Shown: one piece after another, positions 24,864 through 33,553 of the stretch
How the letters are laid out: every line of letters starts with the position of its first letter
Numbering within the stretch: the stretch's first letter is position 1
DNA from: an uncultured delta proteobacterium
GTDB taxonomy: Bacteria > Desulfobacterota > Desulfovibrionia > Desulfovibrionales > Desulfovibrionaceae
Direction of reading: 5' to 3'
Length of the DNA: 64,000 nt
Assembly (NCBI GenBank): GCA_903835685.1
Contig: CAILNX010000054.1
Span: forward strand, 124,001-188,000
Translations under genes and position numbers: made by a program
The notes under the pieces: model-generated
The model's database searches: none
What the model was told of the DNA's origin: nothing
Seen by the model: the letters and a program-made list of their open reading frames with translations, nothing else

Positions 24864-27220
24864 GGCCCTTCCTCCCGGTCCAGGGCCGGGCCGATCAAGT
24901 CGGCCACGGCCGTGAGCAGGGTCCGGTCGTCGAAGCTGGACTTGGTCAGATAGGCGTCGGCCCCGGCCTCAAGGCCCAGCAGACGGTCCTCCTCCCGGTC
25001 CTTGTAGGACACGATGAGCACGGGCAGGGAGGCCAGGGCCGTATCGCCCCGGATGCGCCGGATCAGTTCCACGCCGTTTAAGCGAGGCATGTCCACGTCC
25101 GTGATGATCAGGTCGTAGGTGGCGGCCAGGGCGGCGTTGAGCCCGTCCATGCCGTCCACGGCCGTGTCCACGGAATATCCCTGGGTTTCCAGGAGCTTGC
25201 GTTCAACTTCCCGCACCGTGAGGGAGTCGTCCACCACCAGGATGCGTTTGGGCGCGCGGTCCCGGCTGGCCTTGGCCTCCTCCAGCTTCTTCAACCGGCC
25301 GCCCTGGAGGAGATTGTCCACCGAGCGGACCAGGTCGTCCACATCCAGGATGAAGACCGGGGACCCGTCCACCAGCCGGGCCACAGCCTGAACGTCCGGG
25401 ACCTTTCCCAGACGCGGGTCCAAGGGCCGGACCACCAGGTCCTCTTCGCCCAGGAAACGGTCCACGGCCAGGGCGTGCCGGGACAGGCGGTCGGAGATGA
25501 CCATGATGCTTAAGGTCTCGCTTAAGGGGCGAACCGGAAAGTCCAGAATCTGGGCCGCGCTGACCAGGCCGATGTTCTGTCCCTCATAGGGAAGGTATTG
25601 GCGGTCCTCGACTATGAGAATGTCCTGGATGGGGACCGCGTCGATGCGGTCGATGCGGCTTAAGGGAACGGCGTAGGGATGCCCGGCCACCTCCACCAGC
25701 AGGGTGCGCAGCACGGACAGGGTGATCGGAAGTTGGAGGACAAAGGTAGTGCCTTGGCCTGGTTCGGATTCGATGCGAACCGTGCCGCCCACGGCCTGGA
25801 TGGTGGAGTGGACCACGTCCAGGCCCACACCCCGGCCAGAAATCTCGGTCAGGGCCAGGGCGGTGGAAAAGCCCGGAAGAAAGAGAAATTCCATGAGCTC
25901 GGCAGGCTGCATGCGCTCGGCCATCTCCGAACCGGCCAGGCCTCGCTCGGCCACCTTGGCCCGGATGCGGGTCAGGTCCACACCCTGGCCGTCGTCGGCA
26001 GCGGTGATGGTCAGCAGACCAGCCCGGTGGCGGGCGCTCAGTTTGATGGTCCCGGTCTCGGGCTTTCCGGCCGCCAGACGCTCGGCCGGGGATTCCAGGC
26101 CGTGGTCCACGGCGTTGCGCAGGATGTGGTTCAAGGGGGCTTCCAGCTTCTCCAGGATGTCCCGGTCCACCCGGGTGTCCTGGCCCGTAAGGTCCAGCCT
26201 GATCTTTTTGCCCAGACTCCGGGCCAGGTCGCGCACCGTGCGCGGAAAGGCCGCGCACCCCTCGGAAAACGGGCGCATCCGGCTTTGCACCACTTCGTTA
26301 TACAGACGGTCCACCAAATTGTCCGCCCGGCGCGAATAGGATTCGAAATCAACCATGAGTTCCGCCAGGATGGCCGTGCACCGCGCCGAGGCTTCCTTGG
26401 CCCCGGCAGTGATGGAGGTCTGTCCCTTTTGGGGGGCAACCGGCCCGTCGCAAGGGGTGCTGCCCTCATCCAGCCGTTCCAGGGCCAAGGCCAAGGCCCG
26501 ATGGGAGTCCTTCAAGCCCGAGAGGCTGCGGGAAAAATTCGCCAGGCGGGCGGATTCGATGAGATATTCCCCGGCAAAGGCCATGATCCGGTCCAGATTC
26601 CGGGTGGACACGCGCACCATGCCGTCCTGGGGTGCTGGTCCCGAGGCCGGGGTCTGGGCCGGATCGGCAGGAGAAACGGGTTTTTGCGTCTCGGTCGGGA
26701 CCGCTGGCTGGACTTCCCTGGTTGCCTGGGCCGGAGCCTCGGTCTTTGGGGCAGGTTCCCCAGGCGCAGGTTGGGCCGAGGACGCGGGAGCGGCCGGAGA
26801 TGGAGGCGCGGCCAATTCCCGCGGGTCGGCCAGGCGGGTCAGCAGGGCGGCTATTTCCGGCTCAAGCTCGGCCAGGCGGCTCGGAATGCCAGCGGCCTCG
26901 CTCTCAGCCAGGCGGGAGAAGATGTCCACGGCCGTGAGCAGGACATCCACCCGGCCCGGGGTCAGGGCCAGTCGGCCCTTCTGGGCGGCCACCAGCATAT
27001 CTTCCATCTCGTGGGCCAGGGTCACCACCCGGTCCAGGCCCACGATGCGGGCCGCGCCCTTGATGGAATGGGCCGCGCGCATGAGCGGCTCGATGCGCTC
27101 CGGAGGCAGGGAGGCCATGTCCTCGGCCGACTCCAGGGCCACCAGGCCCAGGCTCAAGGCCTCGGCGTGGGTCCGGGCCTCGGTGCGGAAGAGGTCGAGC
27201 ATGAACAGGTCTTCAGGCAT
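24860..27220 (-). CDS. cheA: Hybrid CheA histidine kinase with C-terminal receiver (WspE-type)
   Basis: The 786-residue protein has an Hpt domain (H51 in RAAHSIKGAARI), an Ala/Pro-rich linker (about 135-205), a dimerisation segment, an HATPase domain (N box HILRNAVDHGLES, G1 DDGQGVDL, G2 GRGVGLDVV), a CheW-like regulatory domain (near 500-625) and a terminal receiver (RILVVDDSLTVREVE, ITDVDMPR). A receiver fused to CheA is the layout of WspE, which phosphorylates both its output regulator and WspF. It lies 13 bases after a WspD-like gene and overlaps cheB by four bases. Confidence 0.93.
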   Translation of the reverse strand: MPEDLFMLDLFRTEARTHAEALSLGLVALESAEDMASLPPERIEPLMRAAHSIKGAARIVGLDRVVTLAHEMEDMLVAAQKGRLALTPGRVDVLLTAVDIFSRLAESEAAGIPSRLAELEPEIAALLTRLADPRELAAPPSPAAPASSAQPAPGEPAPKTEAPAQATREVQPAVPTETQKPVSPADPAQTPASGPAPQDGMVRVSTRNLDRIMAFAGEYLIESARLANFSRSLSGLKDSHRALALALERLDEGSTPCDGPVAPQKGQTSITAGAKEASARCTAILAELMVDFESYSRRADNLVDRLYNEVVQSRMRPFSEGCAAFPRTVRDLARSLGKKIRLDLTGQDTRVDRDILEKLEAPLNHILRNAVDHGLESPAERLAAGKPETGTIKLSARHRAGLLTITAADDGQGVDLTRIRAKVAERGLAGSEMAERMQPAELMEFLFLPGFSTALALTEISGRGVGLDVVHSTIQAVGGTVRIESEPGQGTTFVLQLPITLSVLRTLLVEVAGHPYAVPLSRIDRIDAVPIQDILIVEDRQYLPYEGQNIGLVSAAQILDFPVRPLSETLSIMVISDRLSRHALAVDRFLGEEDLVVRPLDPRLGKVPDVQAVARLVDGSPVFILDVDDLVRSVDNLLQGGRLKKLEEAKASRDRAPKRILVVDDSLTVREVERKLLETQGYSVDTAVDGMDGLNAALAATYDLIITDVDMPRLNGVELIRRIRGDTALASLPVLIVSYKDREEDRLLGLEAGADAYLTKSSFDDRTLLTAVADLIGPALDREEGP

Positions 27221-27233
27221 TTGCGCTCCTGGT

Positions 27234-27917
27234 TCAGCTCATGGCCCGGCGCAGGGCCGTAAAGAACAGATCCTCGTCCAGCAGGCTGACCCGCTCCTGG
27301 CCCAGGAGCACGATGCCCCGGGTATAGGTGGCCGGGGAGCGCAGGACGGTCGCGGGCGCGGGCTGAACGGCCGAGGGCAGGAAGCGGGAAAGGCCCAGGG
27401 CCTCGTCCACGGCAAAGGCGTATGGCTCGGGCAGGCGATCCGAGGCCTGGACCCTGTCGGGCTCCACCAGGATGAAGCGGGGGAACCCCTGCCTCGGCCC
27501 GGTTTCGGGCAGGTCCGTGACTCCGAGCAGGGCGCGTACCGAGATGCAGGGGACCACCTCGCCCTGGAGCACGGTCATGCCCTGAAAGATGGCTGCATTC
27601 CTGTGGGGCACGGGCCGGACGGGTCTGGGCGAGAACACGCCCCGGATGCAGCGGGGGGGCAGCCCCAGATGCTCCGCTCCCATGCGGAAGACCGCGGCGC
27701 ACTGGGTCCCTTCCAGGGACTGGCGGCCTTCCTGGGCCAGGGTCTGGGTCCATTCCTCCTGGTAGCCTTCGGGAGGATCGCGGTCAAAAAGCCGCAGGCC
27801 CGCCTCGGTGAACACCGGACAGGTGCGGCAGTGGATGAAGTCGGCCAGATTGGGGCAGGACTTGTCCCCTTCGTGGCCGATGCGTCTCCAGCAGGGTGTG
27901 GTGCTGTTCTGGATCAT
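27234..27917 (-). CDS. CheW-like adaptor with cysteine-rich N terminus (WspD-type)
   Basis: The 227-residue protein couples receptors to CheA through its CheW domain (about 75-220; FQGMTVLQGEVVPCISVRALLG is the core). The first 45 residues carry CWRRIGHEGDKSCP and HCRTCPVF, four cysteines spaced as in WspD proteins, possibly a metal site. It overlaps the cheR stop by four bases and precedes cheA, as in wsp operons. Confidence 0.85.
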   Translation of the reverse strand: MIQNSTTPCWRRIGHEGDKSCPNLADFIHCRTCPVFTEAGLRLFDRDPPEGYQEEWTQTLAQEGRQSLEGTQCAAVFRMGAEHLGLPPRCIRGVFSPRPVRPVPHRNAAIFQGMTVLQGEVVPCISVRALLGVTDLPETGPRQGFPRFILVEPDRVQASDRLPEPYAFAVDEALGLSRFLPSAVQPAPATVLRSPATYTRGIVLLGQERVSLLDEDLFFTALRRAMS

Positions 27918-29164
27918 GTCCGGGCCTGCCCGTTTGTGCCGCCTTTGGTCCGTTCAAGACGCTGGCGCAGACGCCGGGCCTTGGCCGGGTCCTGGCGGCT
28001 CTCGGCCAGCAGGGCCATGTGGGCCAGGGCCTCTCCCTGGTTCGGGTCCAGGTACAGGGCCTTGCGAAAGCATTCCTCGGCCAGGGCGGTCTGGTCCATG
28101 GCCTGGTGTATCTCGCCCAGCAGCAGATACAGGTCCGCGCTGGGGGCGTGCCGGGCCAGAAGCAGGCTGCACTGTTCGGCGGCCTCCTGCAACCTGCCCT
28201 GGTCCGCCCACTTACGGGCCTCGGCCAGCAGATCCAGGGGCACCGGCCGGGCCTCGGGCTTCCCGCTCGTCGCGAGAGATTCATGGTCGGCCTGGGCCGG
28301 GGCGTGGGGCGGCGTGCGGCGGGCCTTTGGGGCTGGCCGGGCCAGGGGTGTTCCAGGCGCGGCGGCCCGATCCGATGGCGAACGGGGGGTATAGGCCAGG
28401 GCTCCGGCCCGTCCCACGGGCTCAAATTGTTCCAGAAGCAGGGGCATGGCCTCGGCCGAGCTTACGAAGAGCAGCCCATCGGGCCAAAGAGCATGGGCCA
28501 TTTGCTTCAGCAGGGCCGTTTTGTGCGCTTGGTCCAGATAAATGAGCAAATTTCGGCAAAATATGGCCTCGAATCCGGTCAGGTCCTTCCAGAATTCGTC
28601 CTGGACCAGATTGGCGAGGCCGAAGGTGATGGTCTCCCTGACCCGCTGGTCCGGGGTCAGCCCGTCCGGGACCGGGAGGAAATAGTCCTGAAAGGGCGCG
28701 GGCAGGCCCTGCCGGAAGGAGGCCGGGCCGTACACGGCCCGCTGAGCCCGGGCCAGGGCCAGGGCGCTGATGTCCACGGCCGTGATGCGGATGTCCTCAG
28801 GGACAAGCCCGGCCTGGAGCAGGGCCAGGGCGATGGAGCAGGGCTCCTCGCCCGAGGAGCAGGGTGCGGACAGGACCCGGAAGGGACGTTTGCCCGGGGA
28901 TTCCCGGACCCGCTGCTGGAGCGGGACAAAGGCGTCCATGTCCCGGAAAAACCAGGTTTCCGGCACGACCACCAGTTCGACCAGGGCCGCAAGCTCATCG
29001 GGTTCACCGCGCAGGATGGGCTGATACTCCTGGGTTGAGCGGCAGTCTCTGGCCCGTACGCGTTCGGCCACCATCCGTTTCAGCAGGGGCAGGCCGATGG
29101 AGTGCGGGTCCAGCCCCAGGGTGGCGTTGAGCAGGGCCAGGATGGGGTCCATGTCCTCAATCAT
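27914..29164 (-). CDS. cheR: CheR methyltransferase with C-terminal TPR region (WspC-type)
   Basis: CheR methylates receptor glutamates using S-adenosylmethionine. About 416 residues: an N-terminal helical domain, the SAM-binding fold (VVPETWFFRD, LSAPCSSGEEPCSIAL, AIFCRNLLIYLD) and, after a proline-rich linker, tetratricopeptide repeats from about residue 330 (LLLARHAPSADLYLLLGEIH). CheR-TPR is the WspC architecture. ATG 29164 (or 29170, two residues longer) is chosen because the methyltransferase starts there; either overlaps the CheW stop slightly. The frame's upstream extension to 29362 is inside cheW and not credible. Confidence 0.9.
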   Translation of the reverse strand: MIEDMDPILALLNATLGLDPHSIGLPLLKRMVAERVRARDCRSTQEYQPILRGEPDELAALVELVVVPETWFFRDMDAFVPLQQRVRESPGKRPFRVLSAPCSSGEEPCSIALALLQAGLVPEDIRITAVDISALALARAQRAVYGPASFRQGLPAPFQDYFLPVPDGLTPDQRVRETITFGLANLVQDEFWKDLTGFEAIFCRNLLIYLDQAHKTALLKQMAHALWPDGLLFVSSAEAMPLLLEQFEPVGRAGALAYTPRSPSDRAAAPGTPLARPAPKARRTPPHAPAQADHESLATSGKPEARPVPLDLLAEARKWADQGRLQEAAEQCSLLLARHAPSADLYLLLGEIHQAMDQTALAEECFRKALYLDPNQGEALAHMALLAESRQDPAKARRLRQRLERTKGGTNGQART

Positions 29165-29633
29165 CGGCATTGTCCCGGGTGAAAAGGAGGGCCCTGACTT
29201 CGGGCGGCAGAAGATGGGCGGGCTCCACGATGTGGACCAGCCCCTGGGCGTCGTGGGCCACAGGCCCGAGCCAACGGGCCTCGGGGTTGTCCAGCCCGGT
29301 GTCGTCGAAGTCCGAGGGGGACAGCCGGACGGTTTCCGTGACCCGCTCGGCCAAAAGACCAAGGAGGTGAGGAGCGGCCTTGGGTTTGTCCTCCTGCCGG
29401 TAGTCCGCCAGGATGACCCGGGTGCTCATGTGCCGGACGCAGGGCTGTCCCAGGGCCAGGAGGCAGAGGTCCAGGACCGGGACCAGGTGGCCGCGATAAT
29501 TCATGAGGCCCGCCAGCCACTCCGGGGCCTTGGGGGGCATGGACAAGGCCGCCAGCGGGACCACTTCCCGGATTTCAGCGGCCCGCAGCCCGAAGCGCCG
29601 CTCTCCGAGTCGAAAGGTCAGGACCAGCATCAC
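29157..29633 (-). CDS. CheW-like adaptor (WspB-type)
   Basis: This 158-residue, single-domain CheW protein links the receptor to Che[24 protein letters not shown] and [15 protein letters not shown] are the two typical CheW segments. The C-terminal half is somewhat divergent. It overlaps the receptor gene by four bases and cheR by eight, showing tight translational coupling. Confidence 0.87.
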   Translation of the reverse strand: MMLVLTFRLGERRFGLRAAEIREVVPLAALSMPPKAPEWLAGLMNYRGHLVPVLDLCLLALGQPCVRHMSTRVILADYRQEDKPKAAPHLLGLLAERVTETVRLSPSDFDDTGLDNPEARWLGPVAHDAQGLVHIVEPAHLLPPEVRALLFTRDNADD

Positions 29634-31345
29634 CGGCTCACCCGAAAACGGGACATTTCCTGCTGCAGGCCCTGGGTGGCCTGGTTCAGCCGCAGGGCCG
29701 TCTTGTTGAACTCGCGAGCGGAACCGGCGGTCTGCCCGGCGGTGTCGGTCAGTTCGGTCATGGCCAGGCTGATCTGGGCCGCGCCTTCGGCCTGGGCGTG
29801 CATGCTCGAAGCCACCAGATCGAAACGGAAACTGATGGCCTGGACGTGGCTCAAAATACGTTCCAGGCCGTCGCGCAAGGGAAGGGTGCGCTCCTGGCCC
29901 AGGGTCACATCCCGGGCGAAGAGGTCCATGGCTTGGGAACTGCTCTGGGCCGCTTGGCCCATGGCCTCCACCAGACCCTCGATCTGAAGGGCGGCCACAG
30001 CGGTCTGATCGGCCAGCTTGCGGATTTCCTCGGCCACCACGGCAAAGCCAAGGCCGAATTCCCCGGCTTTTTCCGCCTCAATGGCCGCGTTGAGCGACAG
30101 CAGGTTGGTCCGATCCGCGACCTTGGTGATGGCGGTGAGGGCGCCAGCGGTCTGCTGGGTCTTGTCCAGCAACTCGCCCAGGGTGACCTTGAGGGTTTCG
30201 GCCCCTTGGGCCAGATGGGTGATGGTGGCCGTGAGCTCTCCCAGCCCGGCCTGGCCCTCGTCGGCCAGAAGGGCGGTGTCCGTGGCCGTGCCATGCACCT
30301 CGTCCACAGTGACCAGAAGATCGTTGGTAGTGGCCGCTATCTCCCGGGTGGTGGCGCTGGCCTGGCTCACGGCCTGGGCCTGTCGGTTCACCGACTCCTC
30401 CATCTGCCTGGCCTGGGCGGATATTTCCGTGGCCGAGGTGGTCACCAGGATGCCGGATCGGCGGACCTGGCCCAACAGGGAGTCCAGGTTCTCGGCCATG
30501 GTCCGAAAGGCCGTGAGCAGTTGCGTGGGCTCATCCCTTTCCCCTCTCCCGGCCTTGTCCTTGCCGGTCAGGGCTTCGAGCTGGAGTTTGGCCTCGCCCA
30601 GATCCCCGCTGGCGATGAGCCCGGCAATGGCCGCGCTTTTGGAGATGGGTCTGGCGATGACTCCGCCGGTGTAGACCGCAGCGGCCAGAACCAGCCCCAG
30701 GAGCAGGGCTCCGGCCACCATGAGCCGGGAGTTCTGCTCCCGGATGGACTGGGCCAGACGGGAGCGGATGTCGTGGAAATCGTCGGCGTAGGCCCCCACC
30801 CCGATGACCCAGTTCCAGGGCTTGAAGGCCAGCACGGCCGCCGCCTTTTCCCTGGGCGCGGTTTCTCCGGGGTTGGCCCAGGGGTATTTGTGAATGAACG
30901 GCTGGCCCGGAAGTGCGGTCAGGGCCTGGGAGATCATGGTCTGCACAAAGGGGTTGCCTTGGGCGTCCTGGGCCTCCCAGAGGTTTTCCCCGTCCCTGAG
31001 CCCGTTCTGGGACAGGATGTAGTTCCCCCGTTTTTCTCCAGTGGCCTCAAGAATCCAGATATATCCGCTTTTACCCACTTTCCGGGCACCCAGGGCTTCG
31101 CGAACCGCGACCTTGGCCCCAGGGCGCTCATTGTCGTCAGAGAGGTCGTTGGCGGTCTTGCACAGGGTATAGGCCTCGGAAGCAATGGAGAGAATCTGGG
31201 TTCGGGCGATGTCCCCCATGGCCTCCGAGGTCAACTGATCGGTTTCCCGGCCGAGGCTGGCATTGAGCAGGAACATGGTCAGGACCGGCAGAGCCGCGGC
31301 AAGACAGGCCAAGCCGATGATCTTGTCCTTCAAAGTGAGGCTCAT
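29630..31345 (-). CDS. Methyl-accepting chemotaxis protein with Cache sensor (WspA position)
   Basis: 571 residues: a membrane helix (about 8-28), a periplasmic single-Cache-type sensor (about 35-200; [34 protein letters not shown]), a second helix (210-230), then a long signalling coiled coil with the invariant hairpin tip ([25 protein letters not shown]). The sensor has the Y-x-W...PWNWVIG signature of sCache_2 domains. It starts the operon; AGGAGA lies 4-9 bases before the ATG. Upstream, TTGATT and TAAAGA with a 17-base spacer could be a weak promoter (minus strand, about 31400-31437). In Wsp systems this gene encodes the surface-sensing receptor; here the ligand is unknown. Confidence 0.9.
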   Translation of the reverse strand: MSLTLKDKIIGLACLAAALPVLTMFLLNASLGRETDQLTSEAMGDIARTQILSIASEAYTLCKTANDLSDDNERPGAKVAVREALGARKVGKSGYIWILEATGEKRGNYILSQNGLRDGENLWEAQDAQGNPFVQTMISQALTALPGQPFIHKYPWANPGETAPREKAAAVLAFKPWNWVIGVGAYADDFHDIRSRLAQSIREQNSRLMVAGALLLGLVLAAAVYTGGVIARPISKSAAIAGLIASGDLGEAKLQLEALTGKDKAGRGERDEPTQLLTAFRTMAENLDSLLGQVRRSGILVTTSATEISAQARQMEESVNRQAQAVSQASATTREIAATTNDLLVTVDEVHGTATDTALLADEGQAGLGELTATITHLAQGAETLKVTLGELLDKTQQTAGALTAITKVADRTNLLSLNAAIEAEKAGEFGLGFAVVAEEIRKLADQTAVAALQIEGLVEAMGQAAQSSSQAMDLFARDVTLGQERTLPLRDGLERILSHVQAISFRFDLVASSMHAQAEGAAQISLAMTELTDTAGQTAGSAREFNKTALRLNQATQGLQQEMSRFRVSR

Positions 31346-31613
31346 GCGCGATCTCCTGCGGCCAGCGGGTGAGAGGCCCGGCCAGGCTGGGGTATTTCTT
31401 CTTCCAATCTTTAGGGGGTTTGTACACTGAAATCAATGGGCTTTCCAATCCCGCTGCAGAGGCGGTCGGTCGGCCGGTAGGAGGAAGAAATGGAGGGGGA
31501 GGCGGCCTGGTAAGGCCACGAAATGTCGAAAAAAATTAAAATGTACCCAGGGACATAAAGTCCGGGGCCGAAGGTGACGATAGAGAAATTGTCGGCGGCG
31601 AGGGTCCAAAGGA
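31346..31613. other. Intergenic region upstream of the Wsp-like operon
   Basis: The region holds the leader of the minus-strand chemosensory operon and becomes AT-richer to the right (31525-31550). On the plus strand a perfect AGGAGGAAGAA precedes an ATG at 31490 that opens a seven-codon frame (MEGEAAW) ending at 31513; whether this is a leader peptide or chance is not clear. No terminator or strong promoter can be set with confidence. Confidence 0.35.
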
Positions 31614-31883
31614 ATGGAGAACCCCTTGCGCTTCACTAACGTCTTCTTCAGCCATCAAGGACGATGGGAGCGGGACATGTACTACCACGGCTTTTCCACC
31701 GCGACTGTGAGTGCGTCCAAATTCTGGACGGTATATGACGATCAACTCATAACCCTGCTGTTTTCGAAGATCATCACCAAGACTTCGCAGGCGAAAACGG
31801 GCGGGGAGGACCTGACCAGCGATATTGTGAATAATCTGTTTGATCTCTGCTTCTATATCAACAACGATTACCACGTCTGCTGA
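31614..31883 (+). CDS. Hypothetical protein, possible orphan ORF in AT-richer patch
   Basis: The 89-residue product (MENPLRFTNVFFSHQG... ending NNDYHVC) is rich in aromatic and beta-branched residues and matches no family I recognise. Codon use is less GC-biased than in all neighbours. AAAGGA lies just before the ATG, and a strong hairpin (TCGGGGAGGC 31887-31896 with GCCTCCCCGA 31911-31920) follows the stop, both in favour of a real gene. Against it, an overlapping minus-strand frame of 112 residues (31536-31874) is also open. Possibly acquired or degraded. Confidence 0.35.
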   Translation: MENPLRFTNVFFSHQGRWERDMYYHGFSTATVSASKFWTVYDDQLITLLFSKIITKTSQAKTGGEDLTSDIVNNLFDLCFYINNDYHVC

Positions 31884-31921
31884 ACATCGGGGAGGCGCGC
31901 TGCATGAGCGGCCTCCCCGAG

Positions 31922-31943
31922 AAAAAAGGGGATACGGCCCCTT
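31922..31943 (-). terminator. Rho-independent terminator of the CII-like gene
   Basis: On the minus strand AAGGGG, a short loop and CCCCTT are followed by a T-run (A-run at 31922-31927 on the plus strand), directly after the stop of the CII-like gene. Confidence 0.7.
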
Positions 31944-31947
31944 GGGT

Positions 31948-32448
31948 TCAGCCAGCCATGGCCAGGACCGGGGCAGCCCTGTGCCCGATTTCGGCGTCGG
32001 CCTGGGTGGCCTGCTTGCGCAGATAATGGATCATGGTCATGATCGCGGTCATGGCCTCGTGCCCGTATTTCTCCACGTCCAGAATCACCCGCTGATCCGA
32101 CTCCCCGCCTTTCAGGGCCGCTTTCAGGGCCTTGGCGTACTTCCCGAAGCCGTCCATGAGGTCCAGGGCCATGAGCGTGGCCTGGTCCGCGTCCTTGATG
32201 TCCAACTGGTAGGGCACCAGCAAGAAGCCCATGGCATTGGCCAGATAGGTCAGGGGCTGGATGTTGTCCGTGGCCAGCATCAGGGGGATGAGGCCGTCCA
32301 CACCCACCTTGGCCCCGCTGTCATCGGGGTTGATTTCGCGCATCAGGGTTGGATAGGGCTTGCTCACTTCCTGGGCGATGTCCCGGGCGGATTTTTCGGA
32401 TTTAAGCACCGCTTCCTGGATGATCCGGGTCAATTCGTGCTGCATCAT
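31948..32448 (-). CDS. Phage regulatory CII-like protein (CP76-type)
   Basis: The 166-residue protein resembles the phage CII/CP76 regulatory family: an N-terminal helical HTH-like part (ELTRIIQEAVLKSEKSARDIAQEV, KPYPTLMREINPDD), then LIPLMLATDNIQPLTYLANAMGFLLVP, the most typical segment. The rest is helical. No other phage gene is near, so it looks domesticated. A strong -24/-12 type promoter (32492-32507) lies 44 bases upstream and a terminator follows the stop, so it forms its own unit. Confidence 0.7.
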   Translation of the reverse strand: MMQHELTRIIQEAVLKSEKSARDIAQEVSKPYPTLMREINPDDSGAKVGVDGLIPLMLATDNIQPLTYLANAMGFLLVPYQLDIKDADQATLMALDLMDGFGKYAKALKAALKGGESDQRVILDVEKYGHEAMTAIMTMIHYLRKQATQADAEIGHRAAPVLAMAG

Positions 32449-32491
32449 ATGGTGGGTCTCCTCTCAATCTGAAGTTGGAATGACCTGTTAA

Positions 32492-32507
32492 AGCCAGAAT
32501 CATGCCA
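32492..32507 (-). promoter_or_regulatory. Sigma54-type (-24/-12) promoter of the CII-like gene
   Basis: On the minus strand TGGCATGATTCTGGCT matches the sigma54 consensus TGGCACG-N4-TTGCW at every position but two, with the invariant GG and GC correctly spaced. The start of transcription would be near 32480, giving a leader of about 30 bases. TGACAAATGTCA (32524-32535), an inverted repeat with 5-bp arms, lies 17 bases further upstream and could be an operator. Confidence 0.7.
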
Positions 32508-32553
32508 GTTGGGATGCCTCAGGTGACAAATGTCATGAGGCTGAAATCATATC

Positions 32554-32591
32554 AAAAAATAAAGAAAGCCCGGAGCCTTGGCCCCGGGCTT
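32554..32591 (-). terminator. Rho-independent terminator of dapF
   Basis: On the minus strand AAGCCCGG and CCGGGCTT form an 8-bp stem followed by a T-rich tract (TCTTTATTTTTT). It lies about 70 bases after the dapF stop and closes the helicase-EamA-dapF transcript. Confidence 0.85.
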
Positions 32592-32661
32592 ATGCTGCAT
32601 GGTGGTAATTAGTGGTGTAAAACAGGAATGAGTGTGATATGATAAATCAGCAGTGGGGGAA

Positions 32662-33507
32662 TCATCCTCTGGGGATTGAGAGACGCCATCGCCCGGAAAA
32701 AACCATCTCAGCCGCGCCCTCCAGAAAGACCGCACCCTCGCGCAAGGCCACGCCCAGCACCTCGCCACCGGTGGTCTTCAGGCCTGCTTCATCCCCGGTA
32801 AATCCCAGGGCCTGGGCCGCGATCTGGCTGGCAGCAGCCCCGGTGCCGCAGGCATAGGTCTCCCCCTCCACCCCGCGTTCATAGGTGCGCAGGAGCATTT
32901 CCGTCGGGTTCAGCACCTGGACAAAATTGGCGTTGGTCCCGGCCGGGGCGAAGCGGGGATGAAAGCGCACGGCCCGGCCCAGGGCGGCCACGTCCACCTG
33001 GGCCACGTCAGGGAAAAAGATGACCGCATGGGGCACGCCGGTGTTCACGAAATGGGCGGTCAGGGCCTGGCCGTCCACGTCCAGGGGGATGTTCAATTCG
33101 AGGTCCCGGGGCGCGGGCAGACGCACCCGCACCCTGTTTGTCCCGGCCAGGACTTCGGCCTCGATGGGGCCTGCGTCCGAGCCAAAGACGTGCCGGGCCG
33201 GGGCCAGGCCCAGGGTGTGAGCCAGGCGGGCCGCACAGCGCGAGGCGTTCCCGCACATCTCGGCTCGGGAGCCGTCGGAATTGAAGAAGTGCCAGCGGTA
33301 GTCCAGGCCGCTTTCGGCCGGGGCCTCTTCCAGGAAGAATATCCCGTCGGCGTAAATCCCAAAGGCCCGGCGGCAGGCCTGTACGGCCAGCCCGGGCATT
33401 TCTGCCAGGGGAATTTGGGCCGTACGGTTGTCCACGGCGATGAAATCATTGCCGCAGCCCTGCATCTTGAAGAACTCAATGTATTCGCCAAATGTGTCGC
33501 GCATCAT
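32662..33507 (-). CDS. dapF: Diaminopimelate epimerase
   Basis: DapF converts LL- to meso-diaminopimelate for lysine and peptidoglycan synthesis. The 281-residue protein has the two catalytic cysteines in their usual contexts: MCGNASRC (near residue 83) and YACGTGAAA (near 220). FFKMQGCGNDFIAVD at the N terminus is the family start. GGAGTC precedes the first ATG. It follows the EamA gene by 46 bases and ends in a strong terminator. Confidence 0.94.
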   Translation of the reverse strand: MMRDTFGEYIEFFKMQGCGNDFIAVDNRTAQIPLAEMPGLAVQACRRAFGIYADGIFFLEEAPAESGLDYRWHFFNSDGSRAEMCGNASRCAARLAHTLGLAPARHVFGSDAGPIEAEVLAGTNRVRVRLPAPRDLELNIPLDVDGQALTAHFVNTGVPHAVIFFPDVAQVDVAALGRAVRFHPRFAPAGTNANFVQVLNPTEMLLRTYERGVEGETYACGTGAAASQIAAQALGFTGDEAGLKTTGGEVLGVALREGAVFLEGAAEMVFSGRWRLSIPRG

Positions 33508-33553
33508 GACTCCAAGTTAATCAATGAAATTGCCGTTGTCCAGCCTCGTCCCA

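Noticed and set aside
31536-31874. 112-residue minus-strand frame antisense to the orphan ORF
   Set aside because: No ribosome site, no family resemblance, and a proline/serine-rich end; the plus-strand frame has better signals.
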